From positions 48,669 to 112,668 of the forward strand of contig NZ_MRDH01000022.1 of assembly GCF_002008225.1 (NCBI RefSeq): 64,000 nucleotides of DNA. The letters are read 5' to 3'. The notes under the pieces were generated by a model. The model was given only the letters and a program-made list of their open reading frames with translations. It did not search any database and was not told the DNA's origin. How positions within the stretch are numbered: position 1 is the stretch's first letter; each line of letters opens with the position of its first letter. A program made the translations under genes and the position numbers. The DNA is from Agrobacterium salinitolerans. GTDB lineage: Bacteria; Pseudomonadota; Alphaproteobacteria; Rhizobiales; Rhizobiaceae. Below, piece after piece: positions 10,391-19,279 of the stretch.

Positions 10391-12220
10391 TCAGTGGGCC
10401 TTCATCTCGCGCACGATCTCATCCGCCTTCATCGAGGACGGATAGTAGGTCGGCCAATTGGTCACCTCGTTCAGAAGCGCGGCGCGGTCATTGCCCCAGT
10501 AGAGATGATAGTGGTCGGCCTTGTTCGGCGCAATCTGGTGATCACTGAACTGGATGAACTGCGGTGCTGCCGCATCGCCCTCGGTCTTCTTGAAGATGAA
10601 GCGGACGCCTCGGTTGCCCTTCTTGTAGGTCAGGACCTCCTTGCCATCATAGGCATAGCGGCCGGCCAGCGGCTTGCCCTTTTCGTAGAAGGTCACCATG
10701 TCGCCTTCGATGGTGATGCGCTCGACATCGGTCTTGTAACCGACCTCGTACTCGGCACGGATGTCATCAACGCTCGCGGTACCCTTTTCAGCCTTATGCT
10801 TCCAAACCGGCTCGAGTGTGCCATCCTTCAGATACGGGTAGATCGACTGCCAATCGCCGGCGTAGTCCGAGAGCGGACGGTCTTTGATCTGGGCGTCTTC
10901 GAAATAGCCGGCGTAAATTTTCGGATCGCCATGGCTGTGCGCGTGCTCACCATCGTGGTTGTGGTCATGACCGGCATGATCATGCCCCTCACCCTCGTGA
11001 ACCTTGCCGCTGCCGCCGGCAACCGCGATGTTGTAGGGCTTGCCCTCAACCTTGATAGTACCGACTTCCTTGAGATCTTCCTTGGAGATCCGACGGACCA
11101 GTCCAGCATTCGGATCACTCATGACGACCTCGTCGCCCGCCATGGCGATGCGGGGGCGCGGATCGTTCCAGTGACCGTCCATGGAATAGGGCTCGGTTAC
11201 TTTGGCGCTCTTGGTAACCTTCCCGTCAAGAACGTCGATCTGATGCAGCGAGCCGTCTTCAGTCAGAACGTATCCGAAGCGCGCGTTTGCCGGATCGAGA
11301 GCGAAGTCGATACGGCGGAACGGCAGTTCGATGTAACGGAAGTTCGGCGCATCGACGGGATCGACAACAACGAGGCCCTTGGCGCCGTAGTTGCCCAGGA
11401 AGACCTGCATGCTTTTGGCGCCAAGCAGCGTGCCTGTGGTCTGGCCTGCCGGCAGATCGGCAGGGTAGGTCAGCATTTTTGTGACTGGGCCATCCTTGCC
11501 CGCAGTTACCGTCAGGATGCCTTCCTTGCAACCTGCTGCTAGATATGCCCCTGAGAACGCCTCGCCGTGGATGCCGGTGCAGGTGGCGACATCACCCGCC
11601 GGTGTTCCATCTTCCTTCACGGCGCGCAGTCCAACGCGCGTCGGAGCGGCATCGCCTTCGACCGGTGCATCGGAAGCGACCGTCGTAACCCAACCGCTAC
11701 CGACGGGAGCAGCAAAGCCATGATGCGCCCGTGCCTGCTTTAACTCCTTCGCCTCGACTTCGCCGTGCGAAAGCTCGTGCGCATCAACGATGGCCGCATA
11801 GCCGCCCTTGTCGAAATTGATTACCACCTTGCCGTCGTGATCGATGACGTGGAACGGCCGAGGTCCAGTCAAAGCCTCCTTAACCGCATTCGGCTCTTTG
11901 ATTTCAATGTCTGAATGATCACCGTGAGAATGCAGCGAGATGCCGCTGTTGATGAAGTTTACGGCATCGTCGTCCGACTGGACTGAGACGATGGCAGCGC
12001 CTTCGTTGACGCTGTAGAGCTTGTTCTGGCCCTTTGTCTCAAACGTCCAGCGGTTCTCCGGCTTGCCAAGATCAAAGGCGGTTACCTTGCCTGCTTCATG
12101 GTCGCCGACGAACACGCGATATAGCGTGACGTTTTCCTCATTCTCTTCAGCAAAGGCAGCAGGCCCGAACAGGCTTACCGCCATGGCAAGGGCGGATACG
12201 CCCGGGATCAGATGTCTCAC
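10391..12220 (-). CDS. aztD: AztD-type zinc metallochaperone fused to a C-terminal ZinT domain
   Basis: A 609-residue periplasmic protein with a cleavable signal (ending near AAFAEE). Residues about 25-405 match AztD, the beta-propeller zinc chaperone that hands zinc to AztC, including a flexible histidine loop (SLHSHGDHSD) and AHHGF. Residues 408-430 are a linker with nine histidines. Residues 439-609 are a complete ZinT/YodA domain (DYAGDWQSIYPYL, FIQFSDHQIAP, HYHLYWGND) ending at the usual ZinT C-terminus. Each half normally exists as a separate protein, so this is a fusion of two periplasmic zinc handlers. It lies 66 bases after aztC on the same strand with a strong AGGAGAG site. Confidence 0.85.
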   Translation of the reverse strand: MRHLIPGVSALAMAVSLFGPAAFAEENEENVTLYRVFVGDHEAGKVTAFDLGKPENRWTFETKGQNKLYSVNEGAAIVSVQSDDDAVNFINSGISLHSHGDHSDIEIKEPNAVKEALTGPRPFHVIDHDGKVVINFDKGGYAAIVDAHELSHGEVEAKELKQARAHHGFAAPVGSGWVTTVASDAPVEGDAAPTRVGLRAVKEDGTPAGDVATCTGIHGEAFSGAYLAAGCKEGILTVTAGKDGPVTKMLTYPADLPAGQTTGTLLGAKSMQVFLGNYGAKGLVVVDPVDAPNFRYIELPFRRIDFALDPANARFGYVLTEDGSLHQIDVLDGKVTKSAKVTEPYSMDGHWNDPRPRIAMAGDEVVMSDPNAGLVRRISKEDLKEVGTIKVEGKPYNIAVAGGSGKVHEGEGHDHAGHDHNHDGEHAHSHGDPKIYAGYFEDAQIKDRPLSDYAGDWQSIYPYLKDGTLEPVWKHKAEKGTASVDDIRAEYEVGYKTDVERITIEGDMVTFYEKGKPLAGRYAYDGKEVLTYKKGNRGVRFIFKKTEGDAAAPQFIQFSDHQIAPNKADHYHLYWGNDRAALLNEVTNWPTYYPSSMKADEIVREMKAH

Positions 12221-12286
12221 GTTTCTCTCCTTCTATATGACATATCGTAACGTTGCTGGGTGGGATTCGAGACTGCTTCAGTGAGG

Positions 12287-13225
12287 TCAGCCGCGATTGA
12301 TGGCCTGCGAGAGCGTCTTGACGTTGTATCGCATCATCTCGATGTAGCTTGGCGCCGGGCCATCCGGTGGAGAGAGGGCATCGGAATACAGGACGCCGCC
12401 AAGCTCAAGCCCGGCCTCAGACGCGATCTGCTCGATGAGCCGCGCATCGGAAATGTTCTCCGAGAACACGGCAGCAGCCTTCTTCTCTCGAATCTCACGG
12501 ATGAGGGAAGCGACGTCTGCGGCAGAAGCCTCGGATTCAGTCGAAACACCCTGCGGGGACAGAAAGGATATGCCATAATCCCGCTCGAAATAACGGAAGG
12601 CGTTGTGCGCGACGACCGCCACACGGTGGTCCTGTGGAATCTTGCCGATCTGCGCCCTGATGTCGGCGTCGAGCGCCGCCAATTTTTCAGTGTAGGTAGC
12701 AGCGTTCGCCTTGTAGGCTTCGCATCCGCCAGCGTCGGCTGCACAAAACGCCTTTTCGATGTTCTGGACGTAGGTTTTGACATTCCCAACCGATTGCCAG
12801 ACATGCGGATCATTCGGTGTGGAATGAAAAATCGCCTTGCCGTCGACGAAATGGTAATGGCCACCGGTCGGGTCATTGAGGATGTCGGCGCCGTCGGTGA
12901 TGGCGGTGACCGGCGCATCGGTCTGGCTTGCCTCGATCAGGCGCTCCATGAACCCTTCAAGAAGCAGGCCGTTGACAAGAATGACGTCGGCGCGGGCCAA
13001 GGCCATGGCATCGGCGGGGCGCGGTTCATAGACATGCGCGTCGCCATCCGGACCGACAAGCGTTCTAAGCTCGATGTGATCACCGCCGACCTGCTTTGCC
13101 AGGTCTCCAATGATGGAAAAGCTCGCCACGACCGACAGTTTTTTGTCCTGCGCATAGGCAGGCGCACCCAATGTGCCGAGCGAGGCGACAAGGAGACCGG
13201 TAAAAAGGAACGTTCGTTTCTTCAT
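12287..13225 (-). CDS. aztC: Zinc ABC transporter substrate-binding protein AztC
   Basis: A 312-residue cluster A-I metal-binding protein with a Sec signal (cleavage near AYAQD). The four expected zinc ligands are present: His64 (DAHVYE), His141 (DPHVWQ), His207 (AHNAF) and Asp282 (YSDAL). A short histidine loop (GGHYHFVDGK, residues 121-130) replaces the long loop of ZnuA, which is the AztC feature associated with AztD-dependent loading. The gene is intact although the ATPase and permease genes upstream are reduced to a remnant, so it must act as a zinc buffer or pair with another importer if it is functional. Confidence 0.88.
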   Translation of the reverse strand: MKKRTFLFTGLLVASLGTLGAPAYAQDKKLSVVASFSIIGDLAKQVGGDHIELRTLVGPDGDAHVYEPRPADAMALARADVILVNGLLLEGFMERLIEASQTDAPVTAITDGADILNDPTGGHYHFVDGKAIFHSTPNDPHVWQSVGNVKTYVQNIEKAFCAADAGGCEAYKANAATYTEKLAALDADIRAQIGKIPQDHRVAVVAHNAFRYFERDYGISFLSPQGVSTESEASAADVASLIREIREKKAAAVFSENISDARLIEQIASEAGLELGGVLYSDALSPPDGPAPSYIEMMRYNVKTLSQAINRG

Positions 13226-13239
13226 TGGTGTTTCCAGAT

Positions 13240-13533
13240 TTAGCTTGAGATCAGGCAGTCAGATGAAGGGACCGCGGCAGAAGCATGCCGCGAGGGCTTG
13301 CGACGACGGACAGGAAATAGACGGCGCGGCGCGCCGGCGGCCACCAGGCAGGCGCTGCTCATCGGTCGCAACAGTCCAACAATGCCCCTCACCAAGGTCG
13401 ACTTTCCCGATCCATTGCCGCCAACGTCGGTGACGAGGCTGCCCTTGTGCACCGCTTCGGTCAGGTGGTGTACCGCGGGATTCCTCTTGTACCCGAGCGT
13501 CAATTCGCTGAATGTCAGGCAGACGTCCTGCAT
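13240..13533 (-). pseudogene. aztA'-'aztB deletion remnant (zinc ABC ATPase start joined to permease end)
   Basis: The frame opens at ATG 13533 as an ABC ATPase (MQDVCLTFSELTLGYKRNPA) and has an intact Walker A (GGNGSGKST). It loses homology after GIVGLLRPM and has no signature motif or Walker B. In another minus-strand frame ending at TGA 13251-13253 the text RAVYFLSVVASPRGMLLPRS reads like a metal-ABC permease C-terminus. The simplest reading is an internal deletion of more than 1 kb that fused the start of aztA to the end of aztB near position 13370. The product cannot transport. The identity of the permease end is less sure than the ATPase start. Confidence 0.7.
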
Positions 13534-13590
13534 CTTTTTCCCTTCGGTCGACCTCCATCGCGGTCGCTCGGAATTAACCGGGACTGCTTA

Positions 13591-13634
13591 TGTAATGTTA
13601 TTACATTCGTCAACCGATAATGTGACGTTATAAC
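13591..13634 (-). promoter_or_regulatory. Zur-box-like palindromes upstream of azt operon
   Basis: TGTAATGTTATTACA (13591-13605) is a perfect inverted repeat, and a second site around GTTATAAC (13627-13634) is also palindromic. Both resemble the AT-rich boxes bound by the zinc repressor Zur. They lie 58-101 bases before the aztA remnant start, so zinc-repressed expression of the remaining aztC and aztD is likely. Confidence 0.6.
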
Positions 13635-13848
13635 AGATCAAGCATCGGATCAGGATGCTGGCAGGGGCTGATGCAGTTGTGAAGCCTTCGATTTCTTTTG
13701 CGGCTGGCTTGCCCATCCCTCGCGGGCGGCATCGGTCATCCCATCCGGCATTCATCTGGCGCTCGCGATCACGCGGGAGATGCGCGCAGCAACGGGCGGC
13801 GTTCTCGCTCTTGGCCGAAGTTATCGCGTGTTCTTCGGATTACCCTGA

Positions 13849-14049
13849 GCAGCAATCCAGGGATTTGGAATCACATATGTGCCAAAGGCTTTGGTGGAGA
13901 AACAAATCGCGGACGGGCAATTACGGGCTGTGCTTGACGACTGGAGTTTGCCTTTCACCGGCTACCATCTCTACTATCCCGGCAGAGGCCAGATATCTCA
14001 AGCGATGATGGTGGTCGTTGATGCTCCTAGACAGCGCGCGAAAGCGTAA
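13849..14049 (+). pseudogene. C-terminal remnant of a LysR-family regulator
   Basis: An in-frame stretch ending at TAA 14047-14049 reads as the last 65 or so residues of a LysR effector domain: AAIQGFGITYVPKALVEKQI, then LDDWSLPFTGYHLYYPGRGQ. The upstream codon is a stop, and no N-terminal HTH is found in 13640-13848. It is a decayed or truncated copy. The rest of 13640-14223 shows nothing I recognise. Confidence 0.65.
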
Positions 14050-14223
14050 CGTCGCTTGAGTTTTTGGGTCTTACCGAGCCCCACTTGGACCAGGGAGTGA
14101 TCACGTTCAGCCCAGCAGCCTCGAAAGGACTTGTGTCACGAGTTGATATCGCAAGGCCATTTGCTGCCGCTGTGGCTGCAATGCAATGTAGCCATCGGCC
14201 GCGCCTCAAACCGTCCATAAATC

Positions 14224-14249
14224 GCCGCCCGCAGCGAACCGCGGGCGGC
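14224..14249 (-). terminator. Hairpin after the TIM-barrel gene
   Basis: GCCGCCCGC (14224-14232) pairs with GCGGGCGGC (14241-14249) around an 8-base loop, just past the stop of the minus-strand operon ending at 14257. The following T content is weak (GATTTATGG), so termination may be partial. Confidence 0.6.
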
Positions 14250-14256
14250 AAGGCGT

Positions 14257-15042
14257 TCAGAGCGCCTGGCAGATATGGTCGATGCTGTCCTTCACGGCAG
14301 CGCCAGGATCCTTCAACTCGTGCACCTCGGTTGCGAAGGGTTCGAAACTGTAAGGTCCCTTGTAACCGGCCGCCTCCAGCCTCCTGATCTGGGCAATATT
14401 TTCCAGCCTGTCGCCTCCATCCACCAGAATGCGGTGGGCGTCCAGCATGTCGGCGACGGAGACGCCGGGGTCGATCACGCCGGAAATATGCACGAGGCCG
14501 GTACGTTCGGGGAAGAACTCCGTCTCGCCTGCGAGATGGTGGTGGAAGGTGTCGTGCACCAGCCTGTAGACATCGCCGCCGCCTGCCGCATCGATGGCCC
14601 TGATGGCTTCGGCCTTGGTGCGCATCGAAGAGATCGGGAAACCGAGCGGCTCGACGAAACCAATCAGGTCACGTTCCTCGAGGATCGGTTTCATGGCCTT
14701 CAACGCCGCCACGAGATCGTCGAAGGAAACCACTGTACCGTCGTTAAGCGGGCACATGACCAGCGCTTTCGCGCCGCTTGCCGCCGCATAATCGGCCATG
14801 GCGACGGCCCGCGCAGGCAGGTCGCCCGACCAGACGTTGAAGGGATAAAGCGCATTGATCGAGATGATCGTCACGCCGGCCTTTTCGGCCGCCGCCTTCA
14901 CGGCCGCCGGCTCCACCGTGCCGACGATATCAGGCAGGTCGTTGCGGATTTCGACTTCAGTTAGGCCGAGTTCGCGGGCTGTCGCGAAGAACGTCTCAAG
15001 GGAAAGCTTCGGCGCGGTGATGTGGTTGATGGCAAAACGCAT
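14257..15042 (-). CDS. Sugar phosphate isomerase/epimerase-type TIM barrel (IolI/MocC-like)
   Basis: A 261-residue xylose-isomerase-like TIM barrel. The start at ATG 15042 is preferred because a GAGG site precedes it by 6 bases; a GTG at 15054 is possible. Landmarks are LGLTEVEIRNDLPDIVG near the N-terminus, FVEPLGFP, LVHDTFHHHL and VHISGV, which carry the Glu, Asp and His metal ligands of the family. The closest functional idea is IolI, which isomerises keto-inositols. It is the last gene of an operon with an inositol-dehydrogenase-like gene, whose stop lies next to it. The exact substrate is not determined. Confidence 0.78.
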   Translation of the reverse strand: MRFAINHITAPKLSLETFFATARELGLTEVEIRNDLPDIVGTVEPAAVKAAAEKAGVTIISINALYPFNVWSGDLPARAVAMADYAAASGAKALVMCPLNDGTVVSFDDLVAALKAMKPILEERDLIGFVEPLGFPISSMRTKAEAIRAIDAAGGGDVYRLVHDTFHHHLAGETEFFPERTGLVHISGVIDPGVSVADMLDAHRILVDGGDRLENIAQIRRLEAAGYKGPYSFEPFATEVHELKDPGAAVKDSIDHICQAL

Positions 15043-15050
15043 GAAAGACC

Positions 15051-16061
15051 TCACTGATAAAGGGCGGGACGGGTGGGAAGCTCAATTGCGACGGCCGCCC
15101 CTTGCGTTTCCTGCGCGGCCACACAGGCGTCGGAGGTAATGGCGGCCACGTAGCCGTCCCAGGAATTGGGACCCGAGGCCGTGCCTTTCGCTGCCGCGCG
15201 AATGAAATCCTGCAATTCGACGTCGTAGCTGGCGATGAAGCGGTCTTTCCAGTCGGTGAGGATGTCGTTCTGCAGCTTGGCGCTAAGGCGGGTCTGCACC
15301 GACATCGGCTCCGGCAGGCTGGCAATGCCGTCTTCCCCCACCACCTGGCACTGGATATCATAACCATAATGGCAATTGACGAAGATTTCGACGTCGATGA
15401 TCGTGCCCTTCGCCGTCTCCAGAATGACGATCTGCGGGTCCTTCAGCCGCGCATGGCTTCTGGCCGCCGAACGGGGGAAGAGAACACGCGCCGAAACATA
15501 GTCATCGTCGAGCAGCCAGCGCAGCACGTCGATCTCATGGATCATCGTGTCATGGATCGCCATCGGGGTGGCATATTGCTCTGGAACCGCCGGGTTGCGG
15601 TGGGCGGCGTGCACCATGATCGGCGCGCCGATCCTGCTATTGACGGCCTGTTTCAGCGCCACGTATCCGGCGTCATACCGGCGCATGAAACCCACCTGAA
15701 CCAGCCGCCTGCCATGCGCTACCTCGGCGTCGACGATGCGTCGTGCCCCTTCCGCCGTTGTCGACAGCGGTTTTTCGCAAAAGCATGGCTTGCCGGCTTC
15801 AATTGCCGCCAGCACATATTGCTCATGCGTGGCACCCCAGGAGGTGACGAGCACGGCATCCACATCCGTCGATGCTATCAGCTCTTCACCAGTGGAGAAA
15901 ACGACAGCATCCGGGGCAATGTCGTTTTTGACCGCCTCGGCGGAGACACGGTTGACGTCGCTCAGCGCAACGATCTTCGCACCGCCCAGAACCTTGTTGA
16001 TACGGCGGGCATGATCACGCCCGATTGCGCCAGTGCCTACGACACCAATTCTGACAGTCAT
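15051..16061 (-). CDS. Gfo/Idh/MocA-family dehydrogenase, inositol 2-dehydrogenase-like
   Basis: A 336-residue NAD(P)-dependent oxidoreductase. The start at ATG 16061 follows a GAGG site and opens directly into the Rossmann motif [16 protein letters not shown]. The family catalytic lysine lies in CFCEKPLS, and the substrate-site histidine region is [18 protein letters not shown]. The best match by eye is myo-inositol 2-dehydrogenase (IolG/MocA), which oxidises inositol or an amino-inositol to the keto form. It lies between two TIM-barrel genes in a minus-strand operon, consistent with an inositol, scyllo-inositol or rhizopine pathway. Confidence 0.82.
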   Translation of the reverse strand: MTVRIGVVGTGAIGRDHARRINKVLGGAKIVALSDVNRVSAEAVKNDIAPDAVVFSTGEELIASTDVDAVLVTSWGATHEQYVLAAIEAGKPCFCEKPLSTTAEGARRIVDAEVAHGRRLVQVGFMRRYDAGYVALKQAVNSRIGAPIMVHAAHRNPAVPEQYATPMAIHDTMIHEIDVLRWLLDDDYVSARVLFPRSAARSHARLKDPQIVILETAKGTIIDVEIFVNCHYGYDIQCQVVGEDGIASLPEPMSVQTRLSAKLQNDILTDWKDRFIASYDVELQDFIRAAAKGTASGPNSWDGYVAAITSDACVAAQETQGAAVAIELPTRPALYQ

Positions 16062-16071
16062 CTGAAAAACC

Positions 16072-16968
16072 TCATTTCCAGTATTTGGCGACGTATCGCC
16101 GGGTTTCGCTGAGCATGAACCGCGCGCTTTCATCGACGCGGTCTTCCCAGGCAAACACGCAGTTCGAGAGCACGCCGTCGAATTTCATGTCGGCAAGCGT
16201 TGCAAAGAAGATTTCCCAGTCGATCTCGCCCTGGCCGAAATCGGTGTGCTGATGCACCCTCACCTTCGAGCCGGGGGGATTGACGATGTAGCGTAGCTGC
16301 GACGACTTGTTGTGGTCATAGGTATCGGCAAGGCGCACATGCACCAGATGGCCCTCGGTCGCGCGCAGGTTCGCCACCATGTCCGGCCCATAGAAGAACG
16401 TGTGCGGCGCGATGAAGGAGGCCTTTACCGCCTTGGAATTGATGGTCTTGACAATGTCGATTGCCGGCGCGATCTCCTCGATCCAGTCTTCTGGATGTGC
16501 CTCCAGCGACAGCACCAGACCCTCCCGCTCAAGGATCGGCACGAGAATATCCATGGCGCGGAAGAACTGCGCTTCGCAGGTTTCCGGACGATGCAGGCCG
16601 GAACGGTCGTTGAGGCTGCGATCCGGCGAGCCGCCACGGCCGAATTCCGAAACGAACATCGGGCATTCCATTTCGACCGCAATCTCGATGGCGCGTTTCC
16701 AGTTGTCGATCGCCACCTCCCATTCGTCCGGATAGGGGCTTGCCCAGCGGTACATGGGTTGCAGCGTCGCAAGGCCGACACCATGGTCCTTCAACGCCTT
16801 TTTGAATTCGGCGACGCGTTCGGGATAGACCTTCGGCCGGGTCCACCAGGAAAGGAAATCCGGACGGGGTGAAAGTTCGACGTAATCATAGCCGAGTTCG
16901 GCAACCTTGCGGCAGGTCTCGGCCAGCGAAAGGTGCCGGAACATGTGGGGGTCGAGTGTATGTTTCAT
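16072..16968 (-). CDS. Sugar phosphate isomerase/epimerase-type TIM barrel (IolH-like)
   Basis: A 298-residue TIM barrel of the xylose-isomerase-like family. Metal-site regions are [11 protein letters not shown] (Glu), [13 protein letters not shown] and [12 protein letters not shown]. It is distantly related to its neighbour at 14257 but not a recent duplicate: it is longer and has the [14 protein letters not shown] segment. It starts 45 bases after the second binding-protein gene and ends 10 bases before the dehydrogenase start. Its role is probably an epimerase or dehydratase step on a cyclitol. Function beyond family level is inference. Confidence 0.75.
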   Translation of the reverse strand: MKHTLDPHMFRHLSLAETCRKVAELGYDYVELSPRPDFLSWWTRPKVYPERVAEFKKALKDHGVGLATLQPMYRWASPYPDEWEVAIDNWKRAIEIAVEMECPMFVSEFGRGGSPDRSLNDRSGLHRPETCEAQFFRAMDILVPILEREGLVLSLEAHPEDWIEEIAPAIDIVKTINSKAVKASFIAPHTFFYGPDMVANLRATEGHLVHVRLADTYDHNKSSQLRYIVNPPGSKVRVHQHTDFGQGEIDWEIFFATLADMKFDGVLSNCVFAWEDRVDESARFMLSETRRYVAKYWK

Positions 16969-17013
16969 GGCTGTTTCCAGTGGAGTGATAAATGGACCGG
17001 GCCAAAGCCCCGC

Positions 17014-17937
17014 TTATTTGGCGTAGGCGGACATGTTTTCCGGGGTCACGAGTTCAAAGGGCACCCAAAGCGTCTTCTCAGTGCTTTGCCCGGCAGCGGC
17101 CTTCACCGCCGTCTGAACCGAAACCTCGCCCTGCTTCGTCGCATTCTGGTAGACGGTAATGTCGAGATCGCCGGCCTGCATGGCGGCAAGGCCGTCTGGC
17201 GTGGCGTCGATGCCGGCGATGACCACATCCTTCATGGAATCGCCCGCCGCCTTCAGAGCCTGCGCGGCACCGATCGCCATTTCATCATTATTGGCGATGA
17301 CCGCATCGAACTGGATCCCCGCCGTCAGCCAGGAGGAAACGAGGTCCTGCGCCTGCGTGCGGCTCCAGTTCGCCGTCTGCTTTTCGAGGATTTCGATCTT
17401 GCAGTCCGGCCGGGCAAACACCGTTTCCACATCCATGGTGCGCACCAGCGCCGCATGGTTTTCCAAAGGTCCCATCAGGATCACGGCCTTGCCCTTGCCG
17501 CCCATCAGCTTACAGGCGGCTTCGGCCTCCATCGTGCCGGAATCGAGTTCGTTGGAACCGACGAAGGCTGTGCCATCAGGCAGGCCGGTTTCCAGTTCTG
17601 CCGGCGGGTGATTGACATAGACGAGCGGGATTTTTGCGGCTGATGCGGCCTTGGTGATCGCCGAGGTGGCATCGCCATCCACGGCATTGACGATGATCGC
17701 ATCGACACCGTTGGCGATGAAATTCTGCACCTGATTGAGCTGTTTCGAAGGATCGAGCTGGGCGTCCTCCACCAGAAGCTCGATGTTCTTGTCACGCCCC
17801 GCCTCAGCCCTGATGCCGTTCAGCAAAATCGTCAGGAACGGGTTGTCGAACGATGTCATGGAGACCGCAACACGGGTCTCGGCAAGGGTAGGCGTTGCGA
17901 AAATGTAGAGCGCAGTCGCCATCAACAGGTTTTTCAA
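17014..17937 (-). CDS. Periplasmic sugar/cyclitol-binding protein, copy 2
   Basis: A class I (RbsB-like) binding protein of 307 residues. The start is taken as TTG 17937, 7 bases after GGAGG, because it opens the signal peptide (KNLLMATALYIFATPTLAET); ATG 17922 is an alternative and a longer upstream frame has no homology. The mature protein (VSMTSFDNPFLTILLNGI, GVDAIIVNAVDGDAT, AVIANNDEMAIGAAQAL) resembles inositol/rhizopine-binding proteins. It is roughly half identical by eye to the gene just upstream at 18060. No cognate ATPase or permease is nearby. Confidence 0.85.
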   Translation of the reverse strand: MKNLLMATALYIFATPTLAETRVAVSMTSFDNPFLTILLNGIRAEAGRDKNIELLVEDAQLDPSKQLNQVQNFIANGVDAIIVNAVDGDATSAITKAASAAKIPLVYVNHPPAELETGLPDGTAFVGSNELDSGTMEAEAACKLMGGKGKAVILMGPLENHAALVRTMDVETVFARPDCKIEILEKQTANWSRTQAQDLVSSWLTAGIQFDAVIANNDEMAIGAAQALKAAGDSMKDVVIAGIDATPDGLAAMQAGDLDITVYQNATKQGEVSVQTAVKAAAGQSTEKTLWVPFELVTPENMSAYAK

Positions 17938-18059
17938 AATCTTTCCTCCCGCGGAAAACCTCCGCTGGTTCAATCGCACTGATATCGCTGAAGCCGGAAT
18001 ATCCTCCCCCCGCCTCCAGCGTCTTCGGTCTGTCACGTCGTTGTCAGGCCCGAACGATC

Positions 18060-19001
18060 TCAGTTCTTGGCCTGATAGTCCTTGAGGTTTGCGGGTGTGA
18101 CCAGTTCGAAGGGTACGAAGACCTTCTTGTCGACCGCATCCCCCTTTGCCAGTTTCAGCGCCGCATCAACCGCGCCCTTGCCCTGGCCGGCGGCGTTCTG
18201 GAAAACGCTGACATCGAGCTCACCCGCCGCCATGGCGGCAAGCGCGTCCTGCGTGGCGTCGATGCCGGCGATGATGACGCTATCCATCGACCGACCTGCC
18301 GCCTTCAGCGACTGGATGGCGCCGATGGCCATTTCGTCATTGTTGGAAATGACCGCATCGAACTCCACGCCGGCCGAAAGCCAGTTGGTCATCAGGTCCG
18401 AGCCTTGAGTGCGCGACCAGTTGGCGGATTGTTCCTCGACAAGCTTCATGAAGCTACAATCGGGCGCCGCCACCACATCCTTGATATCCTGCGTGCGCAT
18501 GCGCGCCGCCTGGTTGGAAAGCTCGCCCATCATCACCACCGCCTTCGCTTCCGTCTTGCCGGCCGCCTTCAGCAGGCGGCAGACTTCCTGTGTCTGCAGG
18601 GTGCCGGACTGCTTTTCATCGGAGGCAACGAAGGCCTGTTTTTCCGGCAGGCTGTCGAGGTTGACCGGCTGGCGGTTGACATAAACGAGCGGAATGCCGG
18701 CGGCAGCGGCCGCCTGGGAAAGCGCCACGGTCGCATCGGTATCCACCGGGTTGACGATGATGGCGTCGACGCCGGCGGCGACGAAGTTCTGCACCTGGCT
18801 CAACTGCTTGCCGACATCGTTCTGCGCATCCTCGATCTGCAGCGAAACGCCGCTCATGCCCTTGGAATAATCGATCATGCCGTTGCGCAGCACGGTCAGG
18901 AAATTATCGTCGAACAGGGCCATCGAAACGCCGATGGTTTCCGCCGAGGCGGTTGTCGCCAGCATGGTGGCGAGCGCTGCAATCGCGAAATGTCTTTTCA
19001 T
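18060..19001 (-). CDS. Periplasmic sugar/cyclitol-binding protein, copy 1
   Basis: A 313-residue RbsB-like binding protein. ATG 19001 follows GGAGGAG and begins a standard signal (MKRHFAIAALATMLATTASA). Ligand-site regions VSMALFDDNFLTVLRNGM, IIVNPVDTDATV, YVNRQP and ISNNDEMAIGA correspond position by position to the paralogue downstream, so the two arose by tandem duplication. It is the first gene of the operon behind the LacI gene. Known relatives bind inositols or rhizopines; the ligand is inferred from the linked inositol-type enzymes. Confidence 0.85.
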   Translation of the reverse strand: MKRHFAIAALATMLATTASAETIGVSMALFDDNFLTVLRNGMIDYSKGMSGVSLQIEDAQNDVGKQLSQVQNFVAAGVDAIIVNPVDTDATVALSQAAAAAGIPLVYVNRQPVNLDSLPEKQAFVASDEKQSGTLQTQEVCRLLKAAGKTEAKAVVMMGELSNQAARMRTQDIKDVVAAPDCSFMKLVEEQSANWSRTQGSDLMTNWLSAGVEFDAVISNNDEMAIGAIQSLKAAGRSMDSVIIAGIDATQDALAAMAAGELDVSVFQNAAGQGKGAVDAALKLAKGDAVDKKVFVPFELVTPANLKDYQAKN

Positions 19002-19259
19002 GTCGTTCTCCTCCAAAACCCTTGAAAAGAACCGGCTGCACGGTTCAGCGCCCATCGCGCCGCTACCGTTTTCCGGCAAAAAATACCCGTCGCCGCGAAG
19101 AGAAGTCCGCAGCCTGAAGCAATCCGAAACATCGTTATTATCGTGGATCAGCCTCCTGCCCGCTCCACACGCAGGCAAGATTTCCCAGTCCCGGCCCGGC
19201 GTCAACGGGTTAGCGGTAACCGAAACCATCAACGCTGATAGAAACAGACGAGGAATTTA

Positions 19260-19274
19260 TGATAGAATCTATCA
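19260..19274. promoter_or_regulatory. 15-bp palindrome, candidate LacI operator
   Basis: TGATAGAATCTATCA is a perfect palindrome with a single central base. It lies in the 278-base gap between the LacI gene and the binding-protein gene, the main regulatory gap of this operon, and its symmetry and length suit a LacI-family site. Confidence 0.5.
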
Positions 19275-19279
19275 AACCC

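Noticed and set aside
10394-11542. Long plus-strand frame opposite the AztD-ZinT gene
   Set aside because: It is the antisense shadow of a gene with clear domains and has no start signal.
13655-14008. Small plus-strand frames near the azt remnant
   Set aside because: They are in the wrong frame for the LysR relic, which explains the only recognisable coding signal there.
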